Source of the DNA: Streptomyces adelaidensis | GTDB taxonomy: Bacteria; Actinomycetota; Actinomycetes; Streptomycetales; Streptomycetaceae | Length of the DNA stretch: 64,000 nucleotides | Direction of reading: 5' to 3' | Assembly: GCF_016598475.1 (NCBI RefSeq) | Contig: NZ_JAEMUX010000004.1 | Coordinates: 124,001 to 188,000 of the forward strand | In this document: one piece after another, positions 25,618 to 34,180 of the stretch | Layout of the letters: each line of letters starts with the position of its first letter | Numbering within the stretch: position 1 is the first letter of the stretch | Made by a program: the position numbers and the translations under genes | Notes under the pieces: generated by a model | What the model was told of the DNA's origin: nothing | Databases searched by the model: none | Seen by the model: only the letters and a program-made list of their open reading frames with translations

Positions 25618-26591
25618 GCGGTGGCTCCGTTCTCCAGCGAGGGCACCACGACGACCCGGCCGGTGGTGACGCCGTCCGCGACCCGCTGTACGGCGGCCCC
25701 GGCCCCGTCGAGCGGTGCGCGCTCGCTCACCAGCGGCCTGACGACGCCCCGGGCCGCCAGATCGGTGAGCTGCTCGTGGCAGTGCTGGACCAGCTTCGGG
25801 TTCTTGGTGTTGTACAGGCCCCAGTGCAGGCCGAGGATCGAGTAGTTCTTCACCAGGGCGTGGTTGAGGCCGGGGCTGGGGATGGTCCCACTGGCGAAGC
25901 CGACGACCACGATGCGTCCCTCGAAGGCGACGACCTTGGTCGACTGCGTGTAGGCCTCGCCGCCCACGGGGTCGTAGACGACATCCGCGCCCCGGCCTCC
26001 GGTGGCCTCCTTCACGGCGGAGACGACGTCCTCGCTCCGCCGGTCGACCACCACGTCGCAGCCCAGCTCCCGGGCCACGGCCACCTTGTCGGCGCCGCCG
26101 ACGACACCGATGACCGTCGCGCCGGCCGCCTTGCCGAGCTGCACGGCCGCGCTGCCGACCCCGCCCGCGGCGGCGTGGACGAGCAGGGTCTCCCCCGCCT
26201 CCAGCCGGGCCCGGCGGTGGAGGCCGAACCAGCCCGTCTGGTAGCCGATGTGCAGGGCCGCGGCCTCGGCGTCGTCCAGCGCCTCGGGCGCGGGCAGCAG
26301 GGCGGCGGCGTCCGCGACGGCGTACTCGGCGAAACCGCCGTACGGCAGTGCGGGGTTGGCGATGACGCGGCGGCCGTCCTCGGTCTCGCCGCAGATCTCC
26401 ACGCCCGGGGTGAACGGGAGCGGCGGCCGGACCTGGTAGTGGCCCCGGCACATCAGCGCGTCCGGGAAGTTGACGTTCGCGGCGCGCACCTTCAGCAGGA
26501 CCTGGCCGTCACCGGGCGTGGGCCGCTCCACGTCCTGGAGCCGCATCACCTCGCTCGGCTCGCCGTTCTCGTGCACTTGCCATGCCTGCAT
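25614..26591 (-). CDS. NADPH:quinone oxidoreductase-type MDR family enzyme
   Basis: The 325-residue medium-chain reductase starts MQAWQVHENGEPSEVM. It has VRAANVNFPDALMCRGHY (GroES-like domain), the nucleotide motif HAAAGGVGSAAVQLGKAAGA, and no structural-zinc Cys cluster, as in the QOR branch. It leads the three-gene operon. The ATG at 26591 is chosen because the 18-residue in-frame extension (MHSNSRPRSDEEVPWRHR) is unlike the family. Confidence 0.9.
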   Translation of the reverse strand: MQAWQVHENGEPSEVMRLQDVERPTPGDGQVLLKVRAANVNFPDALMCRGHYQVRPPLPFTPGVEICGETEDGRRVIANPALPYGGFAEYAVADAAALLPAPEALDDAEAAALHIGYQTGWFGLHRRARLEAGETLLVHAAAGGVGSAAVQLGKAAGATVIGVVGGADKVAVARELGCDVVVDRRSEDVVSAVKEATGGRGADVVYDPVGGEAYTQSTKVVAFEGRIVVVGFASGTIPSPGLNHALVKNYSILGLHWGLYNTKNPKLVQHCHEQLTDLAARGVVRPLVSERAPLDGAGAAVQRVADGVTTGRVVVVPSLENGATA

Positions 26592-26643
26592 GCGGTGCCT
26601 CCACGGGACTTCTTCGTCGGACCGGGGTCGACTGTTCGAGTGC

Positions 26644-26660
26644 ATACTAAGCGGTCGCTT
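26644..26660 (-). promoter_or_regulatory. Putative promoter and TetR-type operator of the oxidoreductase/acyl-CoA dehydrogenase operon
   Basis: AAGCGGTCGCTT (26649-26660), with arms AAGCG/CGCTT, abuts a minus-strand -10-like TAGTAT (26644-26649), about 55 bp upstream of the operon start. The arrangement fits a repressor blocking RNA polymerase. No dedicated TetR gene is adjacent. Confidence 0.55.
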
Positions 26661-26685
26661 GCCCTCCGGGGAACAGTAGCGTGCG

Positions 26686-27282
26686 TCACGAACGCGCGGG
26701 CTTGGCCCTGACGTGGATCCGCTCCCCCTGCGGCCCGAACAGACTGAGGAACTCCACCGGCCCGTCCCCCGTCGACCCGAACCAGTGCGGGACCCGGGTG
26801 TCGAACTCGGCGGCCTCCCCGGCGACCATCACCACATCATGCTCGCCGAGCACGACCCGCAGTTTCCCGGACATCACATACAGCCACTCGTAGCCCTCAT
26901 GGGTGCGCGGCTCCGGCTCCTGCTGCGACTGGGGCACGAGGACCTTGAAGGCATGGAGGCCGCCCGGCTGCCGGGTGAGCGGCCAGTACGTCCGCCCGTG
27001 CCGCACGATCGGCCTCGATCTCACCCTCGGATCACCGACGGGCGGCTCCCCGATCAGTTCGTCCAACGGCACCTGATGAGCCCGCGCGATGGGCAGCAGC
27101 AGCTCCAGGCTGGGCTTGCGCAGCCCCGACTCCAGCCGGGAGAGCGTGCTCACCGAGATACCGGTCGCCTCCGACAGCCCGGCGAGCGTCGCCCCCCGCT
27201 CCTTCCGGATCCGCCGCAGCCGTGGCCCGACCCCGGCGAGAACCCCGTCCGTCCCCTCGCTCATCCCACTCTCCTCACTCAT
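26686..27282 (-). CDS. XRE-family regulator with C-terminal cupin domain
   Basis: The 198-residue protein has an N-terminal helix-turn-helix (LRRIRKERGATLAGLSEATG, ISVSTLSRLESGLRKPSLEL) and a cupin sensor (EPRTHEGYEWLYVMSGKLRV, VMVAGEAAEFDTRVPHWFG). It is divergent from the flavoprotein gene with a 77-bp gap, which is the usual arrangement for a local regulator of that gene. The cupin probably binds a small metabolite. Confidence 0.92.
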   Translation of the reverse strand: MSEESGMSEGTDGVLAGVGPRLRRIRKERGATLAGLSEATGISVSTLSRLESGLRKPSLELLLPIARAHQVPLDELIGEPPVGDPRVRSRPIVRHGRTYWPLTRQPGGLHAFKVLVPQSQQEPEPRTHEGYEWLYVMSGKLRVVLGEHDVVMVAGEAAEFDTRVPHWFGSTGDGPVEFLSLFGPQGERIHVRAKPARS

Positions 27283-27301
27283 GCCGGTATTGCAGTTTCG
27301 G

Positions 27302-27313
27302 CAAACAGGTTTG
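27302..27313. promoter_or_regulatory. Candidate operator in the XRE-cupin/flavoprotein divergent promoter
   Basis: CAAAC-AG-GTTTG is an inverted repeat with perfect 5-bp arms, 20 bp upstream of the regulator start and about 47 bp upstream of the flavoprotein start. It is the most AT-rich part of the gap and a plausible site for the divergent XRE protein. Confidence 0.45.
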
Positions 27314-27359
27314 TCAATGCCGCAGCGCTCGGGCGACTCTCGTCGTGGAGGTGGTCACC

Positions 27360-28289
27360 ATGACCGAGCAGTACGAAGTGATCGTCATCGGCGGCGGCGC
27401 TGCCGGACTCTCCGCCGCCCTGGTCCTCGGCCGGGCCCGGCGCCGCACCCTGGTCGTCGACGCGGGCGAGCCCCGCAACGCACCCGCCGCGCACATGCAG
27501 GGCTATCTGTCGCGGGACGGGATGCCGCCGACGGAGTTCCTGGCCGTGGGCCGGGAGGAGATCGCCCGGTACGGCGTCGGGCTGGTCCGGGGCCGGGCGG
27601 TGGACGTCACCCGAAATGAGGACGGGCAGAGCTTCACCGTGACCCTCGCGGACGGCCGAGCCGTACGCACCCGGCGCCTGGTCGTCGCCACCGGCCTGAA
27701 GGACGAACTGCCGGCCGTCCCCGGCGTCGCCGAGCGTTTCGGCCGGGACGTGCTGCACTGCCCGTACTGCCACGGCTGGGAGGTCCGCGACCAGCCCTTC
27801 GGCGTGCTGGCCACGACCCCGCTCAGCGTGCACCAGGCGCTGATGGTCTCCCAGTGGTCCAAGGACGTGACCCTGTTCCTGCACACCGTCACCGAGGACG
27901 AACTGTCCGACGACGACCTGCGCCGCCTCTCCGCCGCCGGGGTCTCGGTGGTACCCGGGGAGGTCTCGGGCCTGGTGGTGGACGACGACCGCCTCACCGG
28001 CGTACGCCTCGCCGACGGCACGACACACGACCGCTCGGTGCTCTTCACGGCCCCGCGGCCGATCCCCCGGACCGGCCTGCTGGAGAAACTGGGCGCCGAA
28101 CTGCACGACACCCCCTTCGGCGCCTACCCCGTGGTCGACCCGACCGGCCTGACCACCGTCCCCGGCGTCTGGGCCGTCGGCAACGCGATGGGCTTCTCCG
28201 AACAGGTCGTCAACGCGGCATCCTCCGGATACCGGGCTGGCGCCACGATCAACGGAGAACTGCTGATGACCGACCTGGACACGGCATGA
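27360..28289 (+). CDS. FAD/NAD(P)-dependent oxidoreductase, thioredoxin-reductase-like
   Basis: The 309-residue flavoprotein has an N-terminal FAD motif (VIVIGGGAAGLSAALVLGRA), a redox-active-type CPYC in DVLHCPYCHGWEVRD, and a C-terminal FAD-binding GVWAVGNAMGFSEQVVNAAS. The canonical NADP motif region is degenerate (GVLATTPLSVHQAL), so NADPH use is uncertain and it may be a ferredoxin- or flavin-linked disulfide reductase. The ATG at 27360 follows GGAGG. No thioredoxin gene is adjacent. Divergent from the XRE-cupin regulator. Confidence 0.88.
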   Translation: MTEQYEVIVIGGGAAGLSAALVLGRARRRTLVVDAGEPRNAPAAHMQGYLSRDGMPPTEFLAVGREEIARYGVGLVRGRAVDVTRNEDGQSFTVTLADGRAVRTRRLVVATGLKDELPAVPGVAERFGRDVLHCPYCHGWEVRDQPFGVLATTPLSVHQALMVSQWSKDVTLFLHTVTEDELSDDDLRRLSAAGVSVVPGEVSGLVVDDDRLTGVRLADGTTHDRSVLFTAPRPIPRTGLLEKLGAELHDTPFGAYPVVDPTGLTTVPGVWAVGNAMGFSEQVVNAASSGYRAGATINGELLMTDLDTA

Positions 28290-28312
28290 GCGATCGGCCC
28301 GAAGGGCCATCG

Positions 28313-28375
28313 AGGGGCGCGGGGCTGTGCTGAATCTGCGGCTACCGCCGCGTGGGCGCGACAAGCCACGACGAA
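28313..28375 (+). repeat. Dispersed intergenic repeat, copy 2
   Basis: AGGGGCGCGGGGCTGTGCTG begins 24 bp after the flavoprotein stop, followed by a GC-rich hairpin (GCGGCTACCGCCGC) and GCGCGACAAGCCACGACGAA. It belongs to the GGGGCGCGGGG family found at 16.3, 32.2, 35.9, 38.1 and 42.2 kb. Confidence 0.65.
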
Positions 28376-28447
28376 CCCGCAGCCGCCAAACCGCCCGCAC
28401 CCCCAACCCGATGGGCACCCGGCCTGACTCCGTAGGACCATGGCCGC

Positions 28448-29985
28448 ATGTTGTTCGCCCGGCTCGCCCGTGTGTCCCAGGAGGTGGCCGCCACCTCGGC
28501 CCGCTCCCGGAAGACGGCTCTGCTCGCCGACCTGTTCCGGGACGCCGACGCGGCGGACGTACCGGTCGTCATCCCCTACCTCGCGGGCCGTCTGCCCCAG
28601 GGCCGGCTGGGCATCGGCTGGAAGGTGCTGAACCAGGAGATCCCGCCGGCGACCGAGCCCAGCCTCACCGTGCGCGAGGTGGACACCCGGCTCACAGCGA
28701 TCGGCGGCGTCACCGGCGCCGGTTCGCAGGCCGAACGCAAGCGCCTGGTGGGCGAGTTGCTGGCGGCGGCCACCAAGGACGAGCAGCGCTACCTGTTCGG
28801 ACTCCTCACCGGCGAGGTCCGGCAGGGCGCCTTGGACGCGGTGGCCGTGGAGGGCCTGGCCGGAGCCACCGGGGCGCCCCCGGCCGACGTACGACGGGCG
28901 GTGATGCTCGCCGGATCGCTGCAGACAGTGGCCCAGGCGCTGCTCGCGAACGGGCCGTCGGCCCTGGAGGAATTCCGGCTCACCGTCGGCCGCCCCGTCC
29001 TGCCGATGCTGGCGCACAGCGCGTCCTCCGTCACGGAGGCCGTGGCGAAGCTGGGTGCGTGTGCGGTCGAGGAGAAGCTGGACGGCATCCGCGTCCAGGT
29101 CCACCGCGACGGCTCCGACGTACGCGTCCACACCCGCACCCTGGACGACATCACCGGCCGCCTCCCCGAACTCACCACCGTCGCCCTGGAGTTGCGGGCC
29201 GAGCGGTTCATCCTCGACGGAGAGGTGATCGCGCTCGACAAGGACGGGCGGCCACGCTCCTTCCAGGAGACGGCCGCCCGCGTCGGCTCGCGGATGGACG
29301 TGACGACGGCGGCCGAGCAGGTCCCCGTCTCCCCGGTGTTCTTCGACGCACTCTCCGTGGACGGCCGGGACCTCCTCGACCTGCCCTTCGCCGACCGCCA
29401 CGCCGAACTGGCCCGTCTCGTCCCCGAGCCGATGCGGGTCCGCCGCACCCTCGTGGCCGGCCCCGACGACCTGCCCGAGGCGGAGAGGTTCCTCGCGGAC
29501 ACGCTGACCCGCGGCCATGAGGGTGTCGTGCTCAAAGCCCTCGACGCCCCCTACAGCGCCGGCCGGCGCGGTGCCTCCTGGCTGAAGGTCAAGCCCGTGC
29601 ACACCCTCGATCTGGTGGTCCTGGCCGCCGAATGGGGCCACGGCCGCCGCACGGGCAAGCTCTCCAACCTCCACCTCGGCGCCCGCACCGCCGACGGCTC
29701 GTTCGCGATGCTCGGCAAGACGTTCAAGGGCATGACCGACACCATGCTGGCCTGGCAGACCGGGCGACTGCGGGAGCTGGCCGTCGAGGAGCACGGCTGG
29801 GGCGTGACCGTCCGCCCCGACTCGTCGTCGAGATCGCCTACGACGGCCTCCAGCGCTCCACCCGCTACCCGGCCGGCGTCACCCTCCGCTTCGCCCGAGT
29901 GGTCCGCTACCGCGAGGACAAGTCGCCCGCACAAGCCGATACGGTCGAGTCCCTGCTATCCGCCCACCCGGAGGTCACCCGGTGA
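28448..29985 (+). pseudogene. ligB: ATP-dependent DNA ligase (LigB type) with a single-base frameshift
   Basis: Residues 1-457 are a normal ATP-dependent ligase: an N-terminal domain, adenylated Lys210 in [33 protein letters not shown] and [15 protein letters not shown]. At 29820/29821 one base appears missing. The expected [12 protein letters not shown] becomes RPDSSSRSP, while the true C-terminus ([20 protein letters not shown] through [10 protein letters not shown]) continues in the next frame to the TGA at 29983-29985. With one base restored the product is 512 aa, the usual length for Streptomyces ligases of this type. This is either a real mutation or a sequencing error. Overlaps the NUDIX gene by GTGA. 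Confidence 0.85.
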
Positions 29986-30455
29986 CGACCGCCCCCAAGC
30001 GCAGCGCCGGCCTGCTGCTCCACCGCCGTACCGCCGACGGCGTCCAGGTTCTCCTCGGCCACATGGGCGGCCCGTTCTTCGCGCGCAAGGACGCGGGCGC
30101 CTGGTCCGTGCCGAAGGGCGAGTACGAGCCCGACGAACCCGCCTGGGACGCGGCCCGCCGGGAGTTCCAGGAGGAGCTGGGGCTGGCGCCGCCCGACGGC
30201 GAGGCCGTACCGCTGGGCGAGGTGCGGCAGACCAACGGCAAGATCGTCACCGTATGGGCGATCGAGGCGGACCTCGACCCGGCGACGGTCGTGCCGGGGA
30301 CGTTCCGGATGGAGTGGCCGCCGAAGTCCGGGCAGATCCAGGAGTTCCCCGAGCTGGACCGCGTGGAGTGGCTGGGCCTGGAGCGGGCCCGGGCGGTGAT
30401 CGTGAAGGCGCAGGCGGAGTTTCTCGACCGCCTTCTGGAGCACTCGGGCCGATAA
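29982..30455 (+). CDS. NUDIX hydrolase
   Basis: The 157-residue protein contains the Nudix box [20 protein letters not shown] followed by LG, preceded by WSVPKGE. It hydrolyses a nucleoside-diphosphate-linked substrate that cannot be told from sequence. The GTG start overlaps the ligase stop (GTGA), so it is translationally coupled to that gene and may sanitise nucleotides in the same repair setting. Confidence 0.92.
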   Translation: MTTAPKRSAGLLLHRRTADGVQVLLGHMGGPFFARKDAGAWSVPKGEYEPDEPAWDAARREFQEELGLAPPDGEAVPLGEVRQTNGKIVTVWAIEADLDPATVVPGTFRMEWPPKSGQIQEFPELDRVEWLGLERARAVIVKAQAEFLDRLLEHSGR

Positions 30456-30525
30456 CGACTCCGCGTTGCGGCGGGCGCCGCCGCGCGGGAAGGTCGAAGG
30501 ACAGCCCGCGCTCAGGAGGCCGACC

Positions 30526-31911
30526 ATGCCCATCGCCACGGTGAACCCGGCGAACGGCGAGACCCTCAAGACGTACGACGCGCTCGGTGAGGAGGAGATC
30601 GAGCGACGGCTCGCGACCGCCGACACCACGTTCCGTACGTACCGGACCACGTCCTTCGCGCAGCGCGCCCGGCTGCTGCACCGGGCCGCCGAACTCCTCG
30701 ACGAGGACGCGGACGCCGTAGCCCAGGTGATGACCACCGAGATGGGCAAGCCGGTCAGGCAGGCCCGCGCGGAGGCCGCCAAGTGCGCGAAGGCGATGCA
30801 CTGGTACGCCGAGCACGCCGAGGTGCTGCTCACCGACGTGGAGCCCTCCGACGCGGACGTGAAGGACTCGGGCGCCTCCCGCGTCCTGGTCCGCTACCGG
30901 CCGCTCGGCCCGGTGCTCGCCGTGATGCCGTGGAACTTCCCGCTCTGGCAGGTGATCCGCTTCGCCGCGCCCGCGCTGATGGCGGGCAACGTGGGCCTGC
31001 TCAAGCACGCCTCCAACGTCCCGCAGACCGCGCTCTACCTGGAGGACCTCTTCCGCCGGGCGGGCTTCCCCGAGGGCTGTTTCCAGACACTGCTCATCGG
31101 CTCCGGCGCGGTCGAGGACATCCTGCGCGACCCGCGCGTGAGGGCCGCCACGCTCACCGGCAGCGAGCCGGCGGGCCGGGCGGTCGCCTCGGTCGCCGGG
31201 GACGAGGTCAAGAAGACGGTCCTGGAGCTGGGCGGCAGCGACCCGTACGTCGTGCTGCCGTCCGCCGACATCGAGCAGGCGGCGCGGGTCGCCGTGACGG
31301 CCCGGGCGCAGAACAACGGGCAGTCGTGCATCGCCGCCAAACGGTTCATCGTGCACGCCGACGTGTACGACGCCTTCGCCGAGCGGTTCGTGGCCGGCAT
31401 GCGCGCGCTGCGGATCGGCGACCCGCTGGAGGAGGAGACGGAGATCGGCCCGCTCTCCAGCGAGCAGGGCCGCGAGGACCTGGAGGGACTGGTCGAGGAG
31501 GCCGTGGAGAGCGGCGCCACCGTCCTGTGCGGCGGGGAGCGCCCCGACGGGCCCGGCTGGTACTACCCGCCGACCGTCCTCGCCGACGTCACCCCCGAGA
31601 TGCGTATCCACCACGAGGAGGCCTTCGGCCCGGTCGCCACGCTGTACCGGGTCGCCGGCCTCGACGAGGCGATCGCGATCGCCAACGACACGCCCTTCGG
31701 TCTCAGCTCCAACGTGTGGACCCGGGACAGCGCCGAGGCCGACCGCGTCGTACGGGATCTGGAGGCCGGCGCGGTCTACGTCAACGGGATGACCGCCTCC
31801 CACCCGGCGTTCCCGTTCGGCGGGGTCAAACGGTCCGGATACGGGCGTGAGCTGTCGGGACACGGAATCCGCGAGTTCTGCAACATCACCACCGTATGGC
31901 ACGGGGCGTGA
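30526..31911 (+). CDS. NAD(P)-dependent aldehyde dehydrogenase, succinate-semialdehyde dehydrogenase type
   Basis: The 461-residue enzyme has VMPWNFPLWQVIRFAAPAL, LKHASNVPQTAL, catalytic Glu234 in LELGGSDPYVV and catalytic Cys268 in NNGQSCIAAKRF. HEEAFGPVATLYRV and GVKRSGYGRELSGHGIREF mark the C-terminal part. The short N-terminus and these motifs fit GabD1/YneI-type succinate-semialdehyde dehydrogenases. An AGGAGG (30513-30518) precedes the ATG at 30526; the upstream in-frame GTG is not needed. No GABA transaminase gene is adjacent. Confidence 0.9.
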   Translation: MPIATVNPANGETLKTYDALGEEEIERRLATADTTFRTYRTTSFAQRARLLHRAAELLDEDADAVAQVMTTEMGKPVRQARAEAAKCAKAMHWYAEHAEVLLTDVEPSDADVKDSGASRVLVRYRPLGPVLAVMPWNFPLWQVIRFAAPALMAGNVGLLKHASNVPQTALYLEDLFRRAGFPEGCFQTLLIGSGAVEDILRDPRVRAATLTGSEPAGRAVASVAGDEVKKTVLELGGSDPYVVLPSADIEQAARVAVTARAQNNGQSCIAAKRFIVHADVYDAFAERFVAGMRALRIGDPLEEETEIGPLSSEQGREDLEGLVEEAVESGATVLCGGERPDGPGWYYPPTVLADVTPEMRIHHEEAFGPVATLYRVAGLDEAIAIANDTPFGLSSNVWTRDSAEADRVVRDLEAGAVYVNGMTASHPAFPFGGVKRSGYGRELSGHGIREFCNITTVWHGA

Positions 31912-31936
31912 GCGTTCCGCGGTTACCATCCCCGTT

Positions 31937-32170
31937 GTGAACCGCGAAGTGACTCTGCCTCTGATCGTCGACGACCGCGGGACCTTGCAGGTGTCTGCCG
32001 CCGATGTGAGCAAACTACTGCGAACGGTGGGTGGGCGCTGGCTGCACCTGGTGGAGGCCGGTGCGGACGGGCTCGACGAGGACACCGTCGCCGCGTTGAC
32101 CATCGAGCTGGCGAAGTTGGCGGACCGGATCGATGTGGCGTGCATCGCGCACAGCAGTGGGGCGCCGTAG
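31937..32170 (+). CDS. Conserved small Streptomyces protein, 77 aa, unknown function
   Basis: The translation from the GTG at 31937 (VNREVTLPLIVDDRGTLQVS, then LLRTVGGRWLHLVEAGADGL) has coherent composition, a mixed alpha/beta pattern and no signal peptide or TM segment. It resembles a conserved short family in Streptomyces with no known role. It starts 26 bp after the aldehyde dehydrogenase and may be co-transcribed. Confidence 0.75.
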   Translation: MNREVTLPLIVDDRGTLQVSAADVSKLLRTVGGRWLHLVEAGADGLDEDTVAALTIELAKLADRIDVACIAHSSGAP

Positions 32171-32203
32171 GGGGCGCGGTTCCGTGTCGGCCGCCGGTCG
32201 CGT

Positions 32204-32242
32204 GTGGTTGATCGCGCGGTTTTCCGCGCCCCTTCAGGGGCG
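32204..32242 (-). repeat. Dispersed intergenic repeat, copy 3
   Basis: In minus orientation it reads AGGGGCGCGGAAAACCGCGC followed by GATCAACCAC. It lies between the convergent small-protein and TenA genes and overlaps the TenA stop. The internal GCGCGGTTTTCCGCGC can pair as a terminator-like stem. Confidence 0.65.
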
Positions 32243-32896
32243 CGCCAGTGTGGTCCAGAACATCGATTCATAGCTCTGCAGCAGTCGGCCGTGGTGGTAC
32301 GCCGCGTTCTCGTCCATCCGGCCGCCGTCCAGTGCCGCCTGGACGGCCTCCCTCGCCCGCCGCTCCAGCTCCGGTGACGGCTCGGCGAAGAAGTCGAAGA
32401 AGCCGCATGCGTCGTCGGTGAAGCCGTAGTGGCGGCGCAGGGCGTCGGCGATCGTCGCGCAGTAGGTGCCCCAGGACGAGAAGTTGGCGCTCAGGGCGAG
32501 CACCACGTCGGCCGGTGACGCGCCGAGCGCGAGGCGGGCGACGTACGACGGGTAGGCCTGGCAGCCCGGCAGCGGCTCGTACGCCGCGCTTCGCTCCTCG
32601 CTCACGCCGCACGCCTTCGCGAATGCCCCAAGCCGCTCTCCCGCCACCGTCTCGCCCTGGGCGAGCATCTCGAAGAAGGGCGCGCTCGCGGGCTCCTCGG
32701 TCGCCGCCCGCTGGGCCAGGTGGAGGAACGAGCGGTGGTCCGCGGCGATGACCAGGCGCTGTTCCATGGCCAGCGCGGCGAGGGTGTCGCGGCCGGCCGT
32801 GCCGGTGGCGATCAGCGGGAGCAGGGGGTCGGCGGTGGGATCCGGGGCGAGTTTCGCGGCGGTGGTCTCCAGCAGTCGGGTGGCGGTGTGCGTCAT
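32234..32896 (-). CDS. TenA-like (thiaminase-II/PqqC-fold) protein
   Basis: The 220-residue all-helical protein has the heme-oxygenase-like TenA fold: DPLLPLIATGTAGRDTLAAL, AADHRSFLHLAQRA, YPSYVARLALGASPADVVLA and SSWGTYCATIADALRRHYGF. Family members hydrolyse thiamine degradation products or carry out related C-N cleavage. The key thiaminase Cys context (SSWGTYC) is partly conserved, so exact activity is uncertain. Divergent from rppA across a 216-bp region. Confidence 0.82.
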   Translation of the reverse strand: MTHTATRLLETTAAKLAPDPTADPLLPLIATGTAGRDTLAALAMEQRLVIAADHRSFLHLAQRAATEEPASAPFFEMLAQGETVAGERLGAFAKACGVSEERSAAYEPLPGCQAYPSYVARLALGASPADVVLALSANFSSWGTYCATIADALRRHYGFTDDACGFFDFFAEPSPELERRAREAVQAALDGGRMDENAAYHHGRLLQSYESMFWTTLARP

Positions 32897-32954
32897 CGCG
32901 GCTCCCCTGGGTGCGGTTGTCTCGCTCGTCCTGCTCCGACCCTGGCACGGCTGC

Positions 32955-33062
32955 CCGGTTCGGAGTAGTGGGCGGTGGTTCGTCGGGGTTCGCCGGTCTG
33001 GAGTAGTCCGGCGCGAGATCCGGGAGGCGCCGGGTGATCGTGGATGAACCACCTGAACCACC
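32955..33062. promoter_or_regulatory. Repeat-rich promoter region of the rppA operon
   Basis: Direct repeats CCGGTTCGGAGTAGT (32955-32969) and CCGGTCTGGAGTAGT (32993-33007) are 38 bp apart. TGAACCACC is tandem at 33045-33053 and 33054-33062, and the inverted copy GGTGGTTC lies at 32974-32981. These sit within 160 bp upstream of the rppA ATG and may bind a regulator that is not encoded here. Confidence 0.45.
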
Positions 33063-33112
33063 CCGTGCTCGGGAGGCGAAGGCCTTCCGGATGGCGAAAG
33101 CAGGCGCGCTCC

Positions 33113-34174
33113 ATGGCCACTTTGTGCAGACCCGCGGTGTCCGTCCCGGAGTACGTGATCACGATGGAGGACACGTTGGCGCTGGCGCGTGAGCGCCACC
33201 CCGACCACCCCCAACTCCCGCTGGCGCTGAGGCTGATCGAGAACACCGGCGTCCGAACCCGGTACATCGTGCAGCCCATCGAGGAGACGCTGAAGCATCC
33301 CGGCTTCGAGCAGCGGAACAAGGTCTACGAAGCCGAGGCGAAGGCCCGCGTCCCGGCGGTCGTACAGCGGGCGCTGGACGAGGCGGAGCTGCTCAGCTCC
33401 GACATAGACGTGATCGTCTACGTGTCGTGCACGGGCTTCATGATGCCGTCGATGACCGCGTGGCTGATCAACAACATGGGCTTCGGCCATGACACCCGGC
33501 AGATACCCATCGCCCAGCTGGGCTGCGCGGCGGGCGGCGCCGCGGTCAACCGGGCGCACGACTTCTGCACGGCCTACCCGGAGGCCAACGCCCTGATCGT
33601 GGCCTGCGAGTTCTGCTCGCTGTGCTACCAGCCGACCGACCTGGGCGTCGGCTCGCTGCTCTCCAACGGCCTGTTCGGCGACGGCATCGCGGCCGCCGTC
33701 GTACGCGGCCGGGGCGGCGAGGGCATCAGCCTGGAGCGCAACGGCTCGTACCTGATCCCCAAGACCGAGGAGTGGATCATGTACGACGTCCGGTCCACCG
33801 GGTTCCACTTCCTGCTGGACAAGCGGGTGCCCGGAACCATGGAGCCCCTCGCGCCGGCGCTCCAGAAACTGGCGAGCGCCCATGGCTGGGACGCCTCCGA
33901 CCTGGACTTCTACATCATCCACGCGGGCGGTCCGCGCATCCTGGACGACCTCAGCAAGTTCCTCAAGGTCGACCCGCACGCGTTCCGCTTCAGCCGGGCC
34001 ACGCTCACCGAGTACGGCAACATCGCCAGCGCCGTCGTCCTGGACGCGCTGCGCCGGCTGTTCGACGAGGGCGGTGCCCACGACCGGGCACGCGGCCTGC
34101 TCGCCGGGTTCGGTCCCGGTATCACCGCGGAAATGGCCCTGGGCCGCTGGCAGGGCACCACACGAGAGACGTGA
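33113..34174 (+). CDS. rppA: Type III polyketide synthase, 1,3,6,8-tetrahydroxynaphthalene synthase
   Basis: The 353-residue chalcone-synthase-fold homodimer condenses five malonyl-CoA units to tetrahydroxynaphthalene. From the ATG at 33113 the nucleophile is Cys138 in IAQLGCAAGG, matching the number used for characterised THN synthases and supporting this start. YVSCTGFMMPS, FHFLLDKRVPGTM, YIIHAGGPRILD (His) and LTEYGNIASAVVL (Asn) complete the active site. It leads an operon with a P450 and a cupin, the same set as S. coelicolor rppA, CYP158A2 and the adjacent cupin gene. Confidence 0.96.
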   Translation: MATLCRPAVSVPEYVITMEDTLALARERHPDHPQLPLALRLIENTGVRTRYIVQPIEETLKHPGFEQRNKVYEAEAKARVPAVVQRALDEAELLSSDIDVIVYVSCTGFMMPSMTAWLINNMGFGHDTRQIPIAQLGCAAGGAAVNRAHDFCTAYPEANALIVACEFCSLCYQPTDLGVGSLLSNGLFGDGIAAAVVRGRGGEGISLERNGSYLIPKTEEWIMYDVRSTGFHFLLDKRVPGTMEPLAPALQKLASAHGWDASDLDFYIIHAGGPRILDDLSKFLKVDPHAFRFSRATLTEYGNIASAVVLDALRRLFDEGGAHDRARGLLAGFGPGITAEMALGRWQGTTRET

Positions 34175-34180
34175 CGTGAC

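Noticed and set aside
28448..30544. A 698-codon fusion of ligase and downstream sequence
   Set aside because: After residue 457 the frame is nonsense. The true ligase end and the NUDIX gene are in other frames, so the long frame results from the frameshift.
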